Source: Pictodentalium vernedei
Lineage: Eukaryota; Mollusca; Scaphopoda; Dentaliida; Dentaliidae
Assembly: GCA_031216915.1 (NCBI GenBank)
Contig: CM062295.1
Span: 179,380,927 to 179,444,926 of the forward strand
Direction of reading: 5' to 3'
Length of the DNA stretch: 64,000 nt
The translations under genes were made by a program, and so were the position numbers. This document shows positions 11,561 to 22,199 of the stretch, one piece after another. The first letter of the stretch is position 1. Every line of letters begins with the position of its first letter. The notes beneath the pieces are model-generated. The model had not been told where the DNA came from. It was given only the letters and a program-made list of their open reading frames with translations, and made no database searches.

Positions 11561-11780
11561 ATTTATTTATTGGTGTTTAAAGTCACATACTTCTGCAGAA
11601 TGGCTAATCGTGACCGCAGCATGGAGATAAAGTCCAGTAAATTGTTTATACCCATATTGCCCATTTTAGAGGACTTCCACCCCCAAGCTCTGATGACTGG
11701 GTCCTATTTTACCAGTAAAACAGAGCTTGTTTACCGCAGTAAAAAAGCACTGTTTCACTTCCTGGGGTTCCCATGGAGGT
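11561..11780 (-). mobile_element. SINE-H copy, near full length
   Basis: Runs from the (TTTA)n tail through GTGTTTAAAGTCACATACTT to the head TTCCTGGGGTTCCCATGG. Confidence 0.85.
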
Positions 11781-12041
11781 AGCCAATTATTATGCTGTCC
11801 ACTTTACAGGACATACTGGTTACTTTGTCCTATTATATCAGTCAAACATTAATTGTCACTGATAACTGGTACACAGCTGAGTTACTGTTGGTTGATAATA
11901 AAACAGAATGCAATGAGGGTAAAGTATTGGAGACAAGAGTCAATGACCCGAGTTGCAAGTTTTTCAGGTGTTTGAAATATGGGAAAAACTCCAACCAACT
12001 GCTCTATCAGACTTGTATTCTGAATTTGTACCAAACTTGAA

Positions 12042-12288
12042 TTAACTCCTACCATGCCCGGTATTTTCAAGAAATTTTTTATCAAATCTAGTCAGGGATG
12101 CTGTGAAGCAGCCATGACCAGATTTGGTGAGAAATCCATTTAAATTTAATTCAAGAAATTTATTGGAGAAAAAAATTCAATTTAGAGAGAGAAATTTTGA
12201 TTAAATGTGCTTGAATTATACTTATTTCAGTGGCAAGAGAAATCCTGTCCTGGGCAGAAATATCCGCCAGCAACATTCAAGGAGTTAA
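12042..12288. mobile_element. palindromic element family B, copy 3, both TTAA ends visible
   Basis: TTAACTCCT at the left and AGGAGTTAA at the right give a 5-bp terminal inverted repeat inside TTAA. Hairpin at 12080-12125. A GGGCAGAAATATCCGCCAGC block near the right end recurs in the 54949 copy. Confidence 0.75.
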
Positions 12289-12489
12289 GTGTATGAAGCT
12301 TAAGAGTTTTAAAGAAAAATATCGAAGCATTTCATTCATTTCATAACATCAGTCAAATGCATAACAAACAATAAGAATTTAGATGCAATCTTACATGCCA
12401 TTCTTACATGTGTGCCAGATTCCACATGCAGATTACCAAACACATGTTTCATTGCCAGTATTATATCAGGTAACAATTGAATACACACA

Positions 12490-12905
12490 ATAATCATGAT
12501 ATAAATGGGGTTCCTGTGTATTTGCCTTGTTACAATTTATGGGATGGTGCTGATAGGTACCTTCCCATAAATTGTACCAAGGCAAAATCATACACATTAA
12601 ATGATATGAAGTACATCTATAAAGCCTTTAACACTTAAGGGCCTGGACAAGTGTCCTGATTTCCACCAGCCCACAGCCTCTGTACACACAGTAGCTTAGC
12701 AGTGATTTCTGGTCAAGTCTTGGCTGCCTGCTAAGGCAGCCAAGACTTGACTAGAAATCACTGCCCACCTAATTTATCTGTTGTCAACACGACCTCCTCA
12801 TGATGGCATGTTAAGGGCACCTGTGCTGAGGTTGTAAAAGTCAGAAAGTTGTGGTGCCTGCACTTCAGGATAAAGCTCAAATATGAGCACTCAACCAGTT
12901 ACAAG
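12490..12905. mobile_element. family C remnant split by a family B-prime insertion
   Basis: The family C centre (TTGTTACAATTTATGGGATG / CATAAATTGTACCAAGGCAA) lies at about 12520-12590. The family C terminus GAGCACTCAACCAGTTA lies at about 12885-12902. The insertion starting at 12628 separates them. Confidence 0.6.
12628..12870. mobile_element. palindromic element family B-prime, copy 1
   Basis: Begins TTAACACTTAAGGGCCTGGA. The hairpin 12699-12764 has 31-bp arms with one mismatch (core GTCAAGTCTTGGCTGCCT) around GCTA. It matches 43302-43542 through CATGATGGCATGTTAAGGGC; its right terminus is degraded. Confidence 0.75.
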
Positions 12906-12910
12906 TATTA

Positions 12911-13305
12911 TATTATAGGGAGAGAATCAGGAAAGGCGAGGGAAAAGCATGCCAAATGTGTAACTTAGGAGTAACAGAGACCCCAGAGCATGTCATTTTA
13001 GAATGTCCGAAATATTTGCCCAGTGGAACAAGACTCTTTCGGAAACTAATGGAAAAATGGGATGAAAATATGAAGAATAAGTGGATGAGGAATGGCATGA
13101 GAGAAAGGGTCAATTTTATAGTTGGAGAGATCGAGAAAGCACCAATGGGTGGAATTATGAAACAGTTTTTGACTGAATGCTGGGAGATTAGGAGGGAAAG
13201 TTGGGGAGGAATAACCTGGCAGGGGACTGGGTCAATGTAGGTCTCCTTGTGTTAGAGGACTGCAACAAATCAGCAGAAGGCCAAAGAATTATTATTATTA
13301 TTTCT
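12911..13305 (+). pseudogene. 3-prime end of a non-LTR (LINE) retrotransposon
   Basis: An open frame (in frame from about 12920, stop at 13238-13240) carries a C-x2-C-x9-H-x4-C motif in ACQMCNLGVTETPEH, followed by VILECPKY. This is the zinc-knuckle module found C-terminal to the reverse transcriptase in Jockey/R1/I-like LINEs. The remaining residues are charged. A 3-prime UTR of about 50 bp ends in (ATT)n at about 13288-13302, like the simple-repeat tails of many LINEs. No RT or endonuclease sequence lies upstream, so the copy is 5-prime truncated, as is usual for LINE insertions. Confidence 0.75.
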
Positions 13306-13760
13306 TTTCAATAACAGAAACATGAAACATCCCTCCTTTGTTGCCACACATAGTGTCAATATAATTTTCTCCATTTACCAGCTGCAATACTGAAGCAAAA
13401 TTACTCATAAAAGTTGCAATTTTTAACATGTATGTATCTATATATAACAAACAAGTACCTTATAGACTTTTGAAAGCTGCATTCTAATACAATAAATAAC
13501 CAATGACATATTCAAAACAATGAACCATAAAAACAAGAATTTTTATACTGATACACAAATAAGACAAAAAGCAAAAACCAAAATATGTCGATTCACTAAT
13601 TACACTGCTGATATGTTCATTACACTTCTGGTAATAAGTCTATTTTTTAATCAAAAGAAAAATGTCTTACATCCATTACTGTTCAGAAATGTGTTCTATT
13701 TACACATCTTTCTGTACCAATGTATATTCCTTGATTGTGATAAAATGTTGAGTTTTTTTA
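13306..13760. other. unassigned sequence
   Basis: An 89-codon open frame at 13520-13789 is A/T-driven and shows no domain. Nothing else recognised. Confidence 0.4.
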
Positions 13761-14092
13761 TTAACTGGTTGAGTGCTCAAAGCCACTAACATGGCTTTAT
13801 TGAAAGTGCTGAAAGTCACTTTCATAGCTTGACACAGTATGCATTTGCGTTTTGTTTCCTAAGCCGAAGAGAGAAATTTTTTTTTAAATATTTGTATAAA
13901 ATTGTTTTGTTACAATTTATTGTATAGTGCCAATAGACAAAATATTGTTACAACACAAATATTTATAAAGAAAATCTTATTGAACTATTTGAACTATTGT
14001 TCACCTTGCTGGTAGCATTAAAACTTTCCAAAAAAAAAAATACTCCTGTCACAAAAAACCCTTGAAAAAAACCTTAGCACTCTACCAATTAA
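13761..14092 (+). mobile_element. palindromic element family C, copy 2
   Basis: TTAACTGGTTGAGTGCTC at left and AGCACTCTACCAATTAA at right form terminal inverted repeats with TTAA at both ends. The interior has GTTACAATTTATTGTATAGT and TGCTGGTAGCATTA. Confidence 0.8.
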
Positions 14093-15102
14093 GGACATAC
14101 CATTTCTTAATCAAATTCAGTGTGATATTTTTTTTCAATTTTAAAGGCATTTTTATTATTAAAAAATTTATTTAAATGTATAGAAATAGGAAATTAATTA
14201 TAGAATGTTTGCCCTGACAGTTATCAGCACAACAGCACTGGAACTTTAATAACACATTTGTCATATTGAAATCTTCGCACATCAGTGATGTCACATAGGA
14301 TACAGCCATGATATGATTTTTTAAAAAGTTTAGACCAGTTTTCTGGTAAGCCAGAATTGACGAGCACACAAAAGCAATAAATTCTCTAACCATCAGACTA
14401 GTTCTGTAAGAAATTTGACACTGTTATGGTCTGGAACCAGTCTAGTCTTTAAATAAGCCCATTGCCTAAGTTTACATTCATTCATCTGAAATATTTCAAT
14501 TGGTTGGAAAAGCAAAGACTGGTTTGCTTTTCTGACCAACTGATATGTTCCCAGATGTCTGAATCTGAAAAATACCCTAAAGATTCATTTTCTTTGAATT
14601 GATGCCAGAAATTTTGCTCAATCAAGACATAATTTGACTGAATATTTGATGACATAACCATAAGAAATGAAGACTCACCACAGCCGCAGTTTTATAATTA
14701 TACTGTTTAGTTTCATTGTGTTAATATCTTTTCAAGGCAAATTAAATACTTATTGATTGGAATATCTGTAACACCAGCATGAAAGAATATCTGTATATCT
14801 TTGTGAGAAAAAAAAGATTACACATTATATCAACATCAACAGTAGTTTGTGCAAAAATTACCATGAAACATGGGAAAACAAACAGCCCAAAACAGCGCTG
14901 AATTTTGAGCAGAATTAGACTGGTGGCCTGAGAGTTTGTACAGCAGTATTGAGGAGCTGTTTGTGGTAATCAAGTACTAAAAAATATGATATCTAACAAT
15001 TCACACAACAAAAATAGTTCTTATATGATGTACTAGTGCTAAACACAAATAGATTCTACTGGCTGACAACTGTCACCTGTTCGATTTAACTTGTTTCTTT
15101 AC
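14093..15102. other. unassigned sequence with one possible microexon
   Basis: On the minus strand, 14679-14702 (24 nt, peptide YNYKTAAV) sits before a good donor (gtgagt), but its acceptor (aaactaaacag) lacks a pyrimidine tract. It would insert in phase 0 between the exons at 15103 and 4349. I do not call it an exon. No repeat was identified in the rest. Confidence 0.3.
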
Positions 15103-15168
15103 AGACTGTTGTGATTTGTCTGTGTTTTCATGTCTAGATCCATAATCATGCTGATGATTAGAACGTAC
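15103..15168 (-). CDS. candidate internal exon (22 codons, phase 0-0) of the minus-strand CaaX gene
   Basis: On the minus strand a CTGACTGCAG acceptor is followed by 66 nt encoding VRSNHQHDYGSRHENT then DKSQQS, ending at a GTAAAG donor. It is rich in His, Asn, Gln, Ser and charged residues, like the exon at 21333. A longer version using a GTGACA donor 26 nt on would break phase with the 4349 exon. One other frame is also open, so the frame rests on phase agreement and composition. No domain recognised; probably disordered. Confidence 0.4.
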
Positions 15169-16292
15169 CTGCAGTCAGACAAAAGCAATTTTATCATATT
15201 TGCCTTCAATCTTTAAAGTAAACAAGACAAGTCATAATGCCTTGTAGGTGTAGTGTACCCGGCAATACAAATGGATCAAAATCAGAAAATGCCCATCTCT
15301 GTGTTTTCAACAATTCAAATGTCAACTTACTGCCTTGAATATATATGTGGGAAGGAGTCGCAATATAATAGTGCTCCTTGGAATGAGAAGATTTTGATGA
15401 GTCATGATCTTACATTCAATTTTAAATAACTTGAACAGAATTTATTTTACTTAATATCAAGAATTTCTATGTTTTGAGTGCAGACTGGACAAAAGAATGT
15501 TACATTATTAATACAGTGGCTACTGTGTCTGGGTTATTTTTCTTCTTATTAGTTTGTGATGAAGAAATGTTTCATTTCATTCAATTGATATCATGAGTTT
15601 ATAACATCAAATTCTTTGAATCTGAATTAATTCCCTTTGAGTTTAACTTTTGTTTATCACAGCTTTATGCAGGTATGCTTACATTTACCCTGGTTAAAAA
15701 TTTTAAATGGAATTTTGAAAATCTCCAAAACTATTTATTGGGAATTTGGTTGATTAAAACGTTAGCACCATTTATTATTTTATCTCCAAGCATCACTAGG
15801 TGGGCAAGTTTACTTCAGTTCAAGCTTCTTTTTCACATGGCCTGGCAAGCAAGTTCACCACCCTATATTAATGTCACTCCTTGGTCACATGATGCAAAAG
15901 ATGTGTGATGACCTTCACAACAGCAGCTGTGGTGCCCCACATAAATATTACACACAAGGAATCTTCAGACCGTACAGAATGTTTCTCTTTTGGCCTGGTA
16001 TACAGCCACTTAACATTCTCAAACCACAGAACACTCTGCAGTATCAAATTCAAAACTGATGCCCATAGAGTTTTTCAAAATCATTCCAAGGACAGAACTT
16101 GAAAGGCCAAAGTATTTATCTACCCAGCAAGCGCATTTCCTTGGCAGGCTATGAGTAACAACTAGTTTGGGTAATTTTGAACATTACACTTTTATGGGTC
16201 ACATTGTTGGAAAGTTCCCCCACATTATGTCCCACAGTTACCTCAGTAAAACCATTTCTGCTGTAAAGATGCTTGTTATTAAGAAATCTCTG
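15169..16292. other. unassigned sequence
   Basis: Three overlapping open frames of 62-77 codons (15675-16102) show no domain, no splice context and no known repeat. Nothing supportable. Confidence 0.4.
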
Positions 16293-16532
16293 TTAACCCT
16301 TTACCCAACGCAGACGATATCAAAATTTATTATTTTAAATATCATTTTTTCAAATTTTTCAACAATTTTCAACAAAATCATATCATGTGACCCCTCGTTG
16401 GAACGAGCTCGTTCCAACGAGGGGTCACATGATATGGTTTTGTTGAAATTTTTTGAAAAATAATATTTTTTCAACTGCTGAATTTGCATATTACGCGGGC
16501 GGATGCTGGCGATTCATTGGGTAAAGGGTTAA
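16293..16532. mobile_element. palindromic TTAA element family A, copy 1 (best preserved)
   Basis: TTAACCCTTTACCCAACG at left and CATTGGGTAAAGGGTTAA at right give terminal inverted repeats within TTAA. Positions 16379-16436 form a perfect 58-bp palindrome with arms reading CATATCATGTGACC...CGTTGGAACGAG; the match continues outward with one mismatch (CAAAAT/GTTTTG). There is no coding capacity. TTAA targets plus CCCTTT termini are typical of piggyBac-mobilised MITEs, so that assignment is an inference. Confidence 0.85.
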
Positions 16533-16812
16533 CTGCATTTTATCCCAGATCCAATCCATTCACCAAGCATTCAATAGAAATTTTATGTGTCAACTTCGTA
16601 AGTTGGATCGAGATGAAACTCCTATGCAGGATTCCAGCACTTAGCTGAAGAGTGAATTTGAGGACTTCCAAGACCTTTCTAGATATATTTAAGGGTTCGT
16701 AAAGGATAGGCTAAACTCACAACAAATATTAAATTTGACCTTTAACTTCATTTGGGTTACAGTAAGAGGAAATTCCTGTTAATTAAACAAATAAGTGTTT
16801 TGACCTATCAGT

Positions 16813-16978
16813 TACTTATTTATTTAAATATTGGTATTTAAAGTCACTTTTAGTATCTGTGACTATATCATGACTACACACAATAAGTTTAGCCAATCGT
16901 TTTACCCGTGCTGCTTACTTTAAAGGACTTCCAACCCCATGCATTGGTTACCAATTCCTATTCCAGCAGTAAAACAGG
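16813..16978 (-). mobile_element. SINE-H fragment, diverged
   Basis: TTATTTAAATATTGGTATTTAAAGTCAC followed by GTTTAGCCAATCGTTTTACC and CCAGCAGTAAAACAG in the expected order. The head is missing. Confidence 0.6.
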
Positions 16979-17561
16979 TCCACCCCAATAGAGGGCATAC
17001 AAAGGCCATGATCCCAAGGCCCTCACTCTTTTCCAAAGTTCTCAAGAGGTATCAAAATCCCCTAAGGATAATCAGTGACAATCCAGTAATCTGGATTCAT
17101 GCAACAATGAAAGCCTTAGCATGGTGTATGGTCTGGTCAGTTACATTTTGATACTGCCTCTGGTGATTTTGAAGTTGGGAGCTCATTGTCATATCAATCG
17201 TCCTCTTGGTAGTGTAGTAAATTTCCCTTACTTTCTCTCTCTGATGCCACAATGACAGTTTTAACTCAAAACATGGAAATCAGGTTCCTAAATTAAACTT
17301 CAAGATGTTGGGATACACTTATGGTGTGCAAAATCTTTCATCTTGAGGCAAAGCATAGAAACATTCCTGTGGATAATACTGGGAAACTGATGTATGCATA
17401 ACAGTAGCAGTACCATGCACTTCCTCTATCAGCATGTGAGAAACAATGTAATTTTTTGTATGGCCTTTCTGAACTCAGGAGTCAACAGTAGCATTTTAAC
17501 TTACAGGTCTTATCACCCAATAATAATACATATCAAATCTGATTTAAATCAGACCACTGGT

Positions 17562-17825
17562 TCTTAAAATATAAATTTTGGGTGGGGCCAAATATCTTGC
17601 CCCTCCCAGAATTGAAACTACTGCTCCTCAAACTTTTCTTGAACAAACTTTAGTGTACCCCTCAAATGGAAGCTGATTACCATCATTGCATCTTGAGAAG
17701 ATTTTTTTTTTAAATCTGAAACAGCTTTCCCCCACCTCCTCCCCATGGGATGCAATCACCATCTTTTCAACAGATGAAGAGTGATCAATATAGCTCACCC
17801 TGGCTTTCAGTGAGGTGAGCTAAAA
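17562..17825. mobile_element. 3-prime portion of a tandem-core (pearl/HINE-like) element, copy 1
   Basis: A unique block (ATCTTGCCCCTCCC, AAACTTTTCTTGAACAAACT, CCCCACCTCCTCCCC) ends in the hairpin TAGCTCACC...GGTGAGCTA at 17791-17821, followed by AAAA. The block recurs at 18852-19090. A terminal hairpin followed by CTAA resembles Helitron-related 3-prime ends, but I have not shown a Helitron origin. Confidence 0.6.
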
Positions 17826-17835
17826 GACAGAAGTC

Positions 17836-18570
17836 ATTGACCAGAAACCCATTTTTGGGAAAGTTCTATTTATAATCCAGTGTCATTCATCTTTGTGGGT
17901 ATTATGTCCAAAATCATTGATGTTCTTTTTGTTCCCATATGTGATTGCTTTCTGCATGTTTGGTTGAGCTGTGATAAATAGAACTAATGTTATGGCATGG
18001 GGACCGAGAAGTGTTGTACTTGGTAACAGTGATGACCTTGACCTTCCAACAACAAATCAACATGGTTCTTTTCTGGCCATGAGGGTACCTGTCCTGTATG
18101 TTTGGTGGACCTCAGTTATTGCCTGAAAATCATTTTTTGTCAAAGTTGACAGTTACACACCTATCAAACTTATGGTTTGCACACTGCAAAATCAATAAGG
18201 TTCTTCCATTCTCATAGGGTAACTAATCTTAAAATCTGGTGAACATGTGATATACAACACACAACTTATTGTCCAGTAACCATTTTTCCAAAAATGTTAT
18301 TTATTGTAATATCTCCCAGCCTTTTGACATTAGGACTACCAATTCCAAAATCACTACGATTCTTATCTTTCCAGATACAATTACTTTCTTCAAGTTTGGT
18401 TAAGCAGTGATTAATAGAACTAATATTATTTCCCAGAAACCTGAAAGTGCTACATTTATTTATTAACACTGACATTGGCCTTTGGTCGAAAAACCTGAAA
18501 CTTGAAAGGGTTCTTCTCCTGCCATGTGGGTACCAACTCTGTAAATTTGGTGTACCTCCATTAAAGGGAA
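17836..18570. repeat. imperfect tandem repeat, period about 430 bp, two units
   Basis: CAGAAACCCATTTTTGGGAA (17840) recurs as CAGTAACCATTTTTCCAAAA (18273). TTTGGTTGAGCTGTGATAAATAGAAC (17960) recurs as TTTGGTTAAGCAGTGATTAA... (18394). Each is followed by a GACCTTGACCTT / GGTTCTTnTCTGCCATG-like block. Together with the flanking hairpin blocks this looks like the core of a long tandem-core element. Confidence 0.6.
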
Positions 18571-18696
18571 CTAAAGTAGATATTGCCCTGAATTATCAAA
18601 CTGTAAGTCGACTTTAAGTTAGTCACAACTCAACGAAAAATAATCTGCTATTCAAGTTATAATTTGTTTTCCTGCTCTCTTTACATTACTATTCAG

Positions 18697-18737
18697 GTCT
18701 TGAGCATGAAAGAACTTAATGAGCTACTGTCCATAAG
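18697..18737 (+). CDS. isolated plus-strand exon candidate (41 nt)
   Basis: A long pyrimidine tract and CAG (tctctttacattactattcag) precede it and a consensus GTAAGT donor follows. Only one of three frames is open: VLSMKELNELLSI, starting in phase 0 and leaving two bases. The peptide is an amphipathic-helix-like string, too short to identify. No plus-strand partner exon with matching phase was found, so it could belong to a gene reaching outside the window or be an old relic. Confidence 0.45.
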
Positions 18738-18851
18738 GTAAGTTTGTTTTCTTCATAGATTGATAGCGTAAAGGAAATATCAAATATATTCCTCTCCAAG
18801 AATTAGTTTTCGTTTGTCCTCATGCATAGGTCATGTTCTTAGATTATATTA

Positions 18852-19090
18852 GTTCTTAAAATAGAAATTTTGGGTTGGCCCAAATATCTTGCCCCTCCGA
18901 GAATTGAAACTATTGCACTTCAAACTTTTCTTGAACAAACTTTATTGTACCGCTCAAAGGGAAGCTGATTACCATCATTGTATCTGGAGAAGATTTTTTT
19001 TTTTTAATTTGAAACAGGTTCCCCCACCTCCTCCCATGGGGTGCAATCACCACCTTTACAATGAACAGTGATCAATATAGCTCACCCTGA
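18852..19090. mobile_element. 3-prime portion of a tandem-core element, copy 2
   Basis: Matches 17562-17825 along its length. The terminal hairpin is eroded: TAGCTCACC is present, but the complementary arm has become GGTAACTGAACCTA. Confidence 0.65.
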
Positions 19091-19940
19091 CAGGTAACTG
19101 AACCTAAAAAAAAGTCCACAAAAGTAAAAACACTGATTTATTTCCTAATAGATATATTTGTCAGCCAATACAGTCTTTCATTTAAAACCTATCACCAATT
19201 TAGACAACAGCACTCCTCATCTAAATAGAGAAATCTAATATAGAGAAATGAATGCTTGTTAAAGAACTGAAGCTAAGGTAAAACACTATATATGGTTATT
19301 TAACTGAACTGAAGCAGGGTAAAGAGAAAAATACAAAAGGGTGGATCATCAAACTCAAATAAAGCTTAATTTTTAAACAAATTATGTACAAGATTTCTGA
19401 TTGCAAAGAGGTTAATACACCATGCATACTGTGAACAAAAAAGAAGATTTAATTATTTAAATTAATAAGTAAGCTTTATTTATTGCTCAGCTGTGGATTA
19501 TTGAGAAAAAGTTTAAGTTATAAATCTTGACATATCTCAGGCAAGAGATACAGAGAATTAGTTTCACAACAATTTAACATTACAATGCACCAGAAAAAAA
19601 AAAACTGCTGTACATTAATCAAATATATTGTTCTTTTCTTGCCCTTCTTATTTATTAAGTTCTTTTTAAATTCTTAGTCTAAAACAATTTTTACCCATTT
19701 GCAAACATTATGTAGAAATACTACTGTGGACTAATGTTTGCTGCATTAGTTATATACACAGCATGGCAGTGGTTAGACAAGAATCAGTTAATTTGTGTTT
19801 TGAATGATTTAGTAATGGCTGTAATCAAGATGCCTACAATTATTCAAACCCATTGCAACAAGGAGTCAAAGTGACATCGCAACAAGGAGTCCAAGATTGA
19901 ATGACAAATTTCAGTCTGTTTTTTTTTTTGATTGTCTTAC
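19091..19940. other. unassigned sequence
   Basis: A short direct repeat, GCAACAAGGAGTC, lies at about 19855 and 19880. No gene or known repeat recognised. Confidence 0.4.
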
Positions 19941-20038
19941 CATCCTTGGATGTTTGTTGTATAATGTGCTGTTGGCCAGCAACTTGATCTATAAGGATCA
20001 TTTCAACCATGCCCTGTCCTACATCCTGATTAGCTGCT
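19941..20038 (-). CDS. exon candidate on the minus strand (about 32 codons)
   Basis: Read on the minus strand: an AG acceptor (CTGTGAAACAG, or two bases later for a symmetric 96-nt exon), an open frame containing QDVGQGMVEM, IDQVAGQQHI and IQQTSKD, then a good GTAAGA donor. Gln-rich and hydrophilic, unlike chance A/T-rich frames. Its phase (1-1 with the later acceptor) differs from the phase-0 exons around it, so it would be an independent cassette or belong to another gene. The opposite strand is also partly open, which lowers confidence. Confidence 0.35.
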
Positions 20039-20370
20039 CTGTTTCACAGAATGCAGATCCAAGAGGTACATAATCCTGACATAAGCTTATGACTGAGTGA
20101 CAATGAACATTCAGTAAAACAATATTTGGTTCTCTGAATGGTTTTCTTTCTTTCCACATTTCTCTTTCTTTTTACACTTGGTATATTATAATATTGATAT
20201 TACTATTTGCTTGGATGGATGGAGGATTCAGTAATTTATAAAGAAACATAAGTGCTCTGAAGTACTGCACTCACCTACCCACTTTAAACAAAAAGATTAT
20301 GACCCCATTCATTCGATGAACAGGGGCCTCAAAGTGAACCAATGCACAACTTGGCATTAATTGCTACAAT

Positions 20371-20372
20371 AT

Positions 20373-20451
<79 letters not shown>
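20371..20451. repeat. (TTTA)20 microsatellite
   Basis: About 80 bp of uninterrupted TTTA, at the tail end of the SINE-H copy that follows. It is presumably an expanded retroposon tail. Confidence 0.95.
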
Positions 20452-20603
20452 TAGTCAAGTTTAGTTAAATGTTTCAACCTGTGCTGCCCACTGTAGATGA
20501 CTTCCAAACCAGGCATTGGTTACTGGATCCTATCTCACCAGTAAATCACAACTTGTTTGCCACAGTAAGCAAAGACTGCTCGACTTTTTGGGGTTGCCAT
20601 GGG
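20371..20603 (-). mobile_element. SINE-H copy with expanded tail and internal deletion
   Basis: Microsatellite tail, then AGTCAAGTTTAGTTAAATGT through to TTTTTGGGGTTGCCATGGG. The shared GTGTTTAAGGTCACATATT tail region is missing. Confidence 0.75.
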
Positions 20604-20737
20604 AAAACCTTATAATTTCAATACAAAAGTACCATTAGATTGAATTAACACTTCAAACTGCCAATTCCTGACTAATATCCTCCTATACAATATTATTTAC
20701 AGACATTTGACAGGTCTAATTCATAATGATAGAGAGG

Positions 20738-20977
20738 TTAACTCTTTACCTAACGAATCGCCCACATTTGCCCTGCATAATTTGCAAATTGAGCAGCTGA
20801 AAAAAACACTTTTTTTCAAAATATTTTAATACAACCATATCACATGATCCCTCAATGAAACAAGCTCATTGAGCTCATTCCAATGAGGGGGTCACATGAT
20901 ATGGTTTTGGAAAAATAAAAAAAAATAGTAATTAAAATAATAAATTTTGATATTATCTACGTTGGGTAAAGGGTTAA
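20738..20977. mobile_element. palindromic TTAA element family A, copy 2
   Basis: TTAACTCTTTACCTAACG and CGTTGGGTAAAGGGTTAA termini. The centre is TCACATGATCCCTCAATGAA paired with CCAATGAGGGGGTCACATGA, the same subfamily as copy 1. Confidence 0.85.
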
Positions 20978-21332
20978 ATAATAATTTAATCCTACAAACC
21001 CATAGGGCTAGAGTTCTGAATTATTTCATGTCCTTATTAATGAAGAAATCATTGCATTAGCTGCTAATGGAGTCTAATGTTATTCATACTTGCAATCATG
21101 ACTCTAAAAATGGAAAATAATTAGGACTGGGATTATATGCTCACAAACTTAAAAAATACAAAACAAATAAAAATTCATTCACAATATAATAGCATACCAA
21201 AAAAACAAAAATCAGGAGAAACAAGAAGCTTAATGAATACCACATTGGAGAACTAATAATGCAACAAGGGCGAGACTGAAACAAGAATCATTAACAATAC
21301 ATTCATGAAGTGCTAAGCCCCATGGCACTCAC

Positions 21333-21518
21333 GTAATGGTCGGTTCTCTTACGACGTCTGCGCTGTGTATTTTCATGCTTAGGTTGATTAGCTTGAGCAT
21401 TAGAATAATTTTTGTGACCTCTTGAGTGATAACCATCATCATAATCAGAGTCATTCTGCATGTACGGTGCCAACTCGACTGAGGCCAATGAGGTATTATC
21501 AAGCTCATACTCAGAATT
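21333..21518 (-). CDS. internal exon (62 codons, phase 0-0) of the minus-strand CaaX gene
   Basis: The acceptor is near ideal (CCTTTTTATTCTCTGCAG) and the donor is GTGAGT. The single long open frame starts NSEYELDNTSLASVEL, continues with Tyr/Asp-rich YMQNDSDYDDGYHS, a His/Asn/Gln-rich part, then a basic cluster TQRRRRKRTDHY. Low-complexity polar composition suggests an intrinsically disordered, perhaps cytoplasmic, region; the basic run could be a nuclear or membrane-lipid contact. Without splicing the frame continues nine codons to a stop, so an alternative terminal exon cannot be ruled out. No family recognised. Confidence 0.55.
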
Positions 21519-21558
21519 CTGCAGAGAATAAAAAGGATAATATTCCAGTCTGTTTTTT

Positions 21559-21775
21559 TTAACCCTTTACCCAATGCACAAATTATCAAATTTTTAAAAA
21601 AATCTCAACAAATCCATATCAAGTGACCCCTCATTGGAAAGAAGGTGGAGAAATCATTCTATTGAGTGGTCACATGATATGATTTAGTTGAAGTTTTGTG
21701 AAAAATAATTTGTCAACTGCTCAATTTGTAAATTTACACAGGTGGATGCGATGGATTTGTTAGGTAAAAGGTTAA
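21559..21775. mobile_element. palindromic TTAA element family A, copy 3
   Basis: TTAACCCTTTACCCAATG and GTTAGGTAAAAGGTTAA termini. The core palindrome has decayed to AAGTGACCCCTCATTGGAAA versus ATTGAGTGGTCACATGATAT. Confidence 0.8.
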
Positions 21776-21850
21776 TAGCAATTTTTTTTTATGTGAAAGG
21801 ACTGATTTTTTTTTTCCCATATAAAACTTATAAATATTGCCAATTAGGCC

Positions 21851-22129
21851 AATTTATTTATTTATTTATTTATTTATTTATTATTTATTTATTTATTTAT
21901 TTATTTATTGCTGTTTAAGGTCACATATTTTTACACAATGGCTAATCATGACCACAACATGAGTATCAACTCAAGACCAGATATGAGAATTAATAAGCCA
22001 TGCTGCCTATTTTAGAGAGGGTTTGCACCTCCCAAGCATTGATGACTGGGTCCTATTTTACCAGTAAAACAGAGCCTGTTTACCACAGTGAACAGGCACT
22101 GCTTCACTTCCCGGGGTTCCCGTGGGGAG
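21851..22129 (-). mobile_element. SINE-H copy with target-site duplication
   Basis: Flanked by CCAATTAGGCC (21840-21850) and CCAATTAGACC (22130-22140), 10 of 11 matching. Full structure: (TTTA)n, TTTAAGGTCACATATTTT, GGCTAATCATGACC, GACTGGGTCCTATTTTACC, then head CCCGGGGTTCCCGTGGGGAG. No tRNA-like A/B boxes are evident in the head. Confidence 0.9.
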
Positions 22130-22199
22130 CCAATTAGACCAAATGAACTGATCTGAACTAGTTACACTTTTCTGACACTGGTAGCTATATTTCATATCA

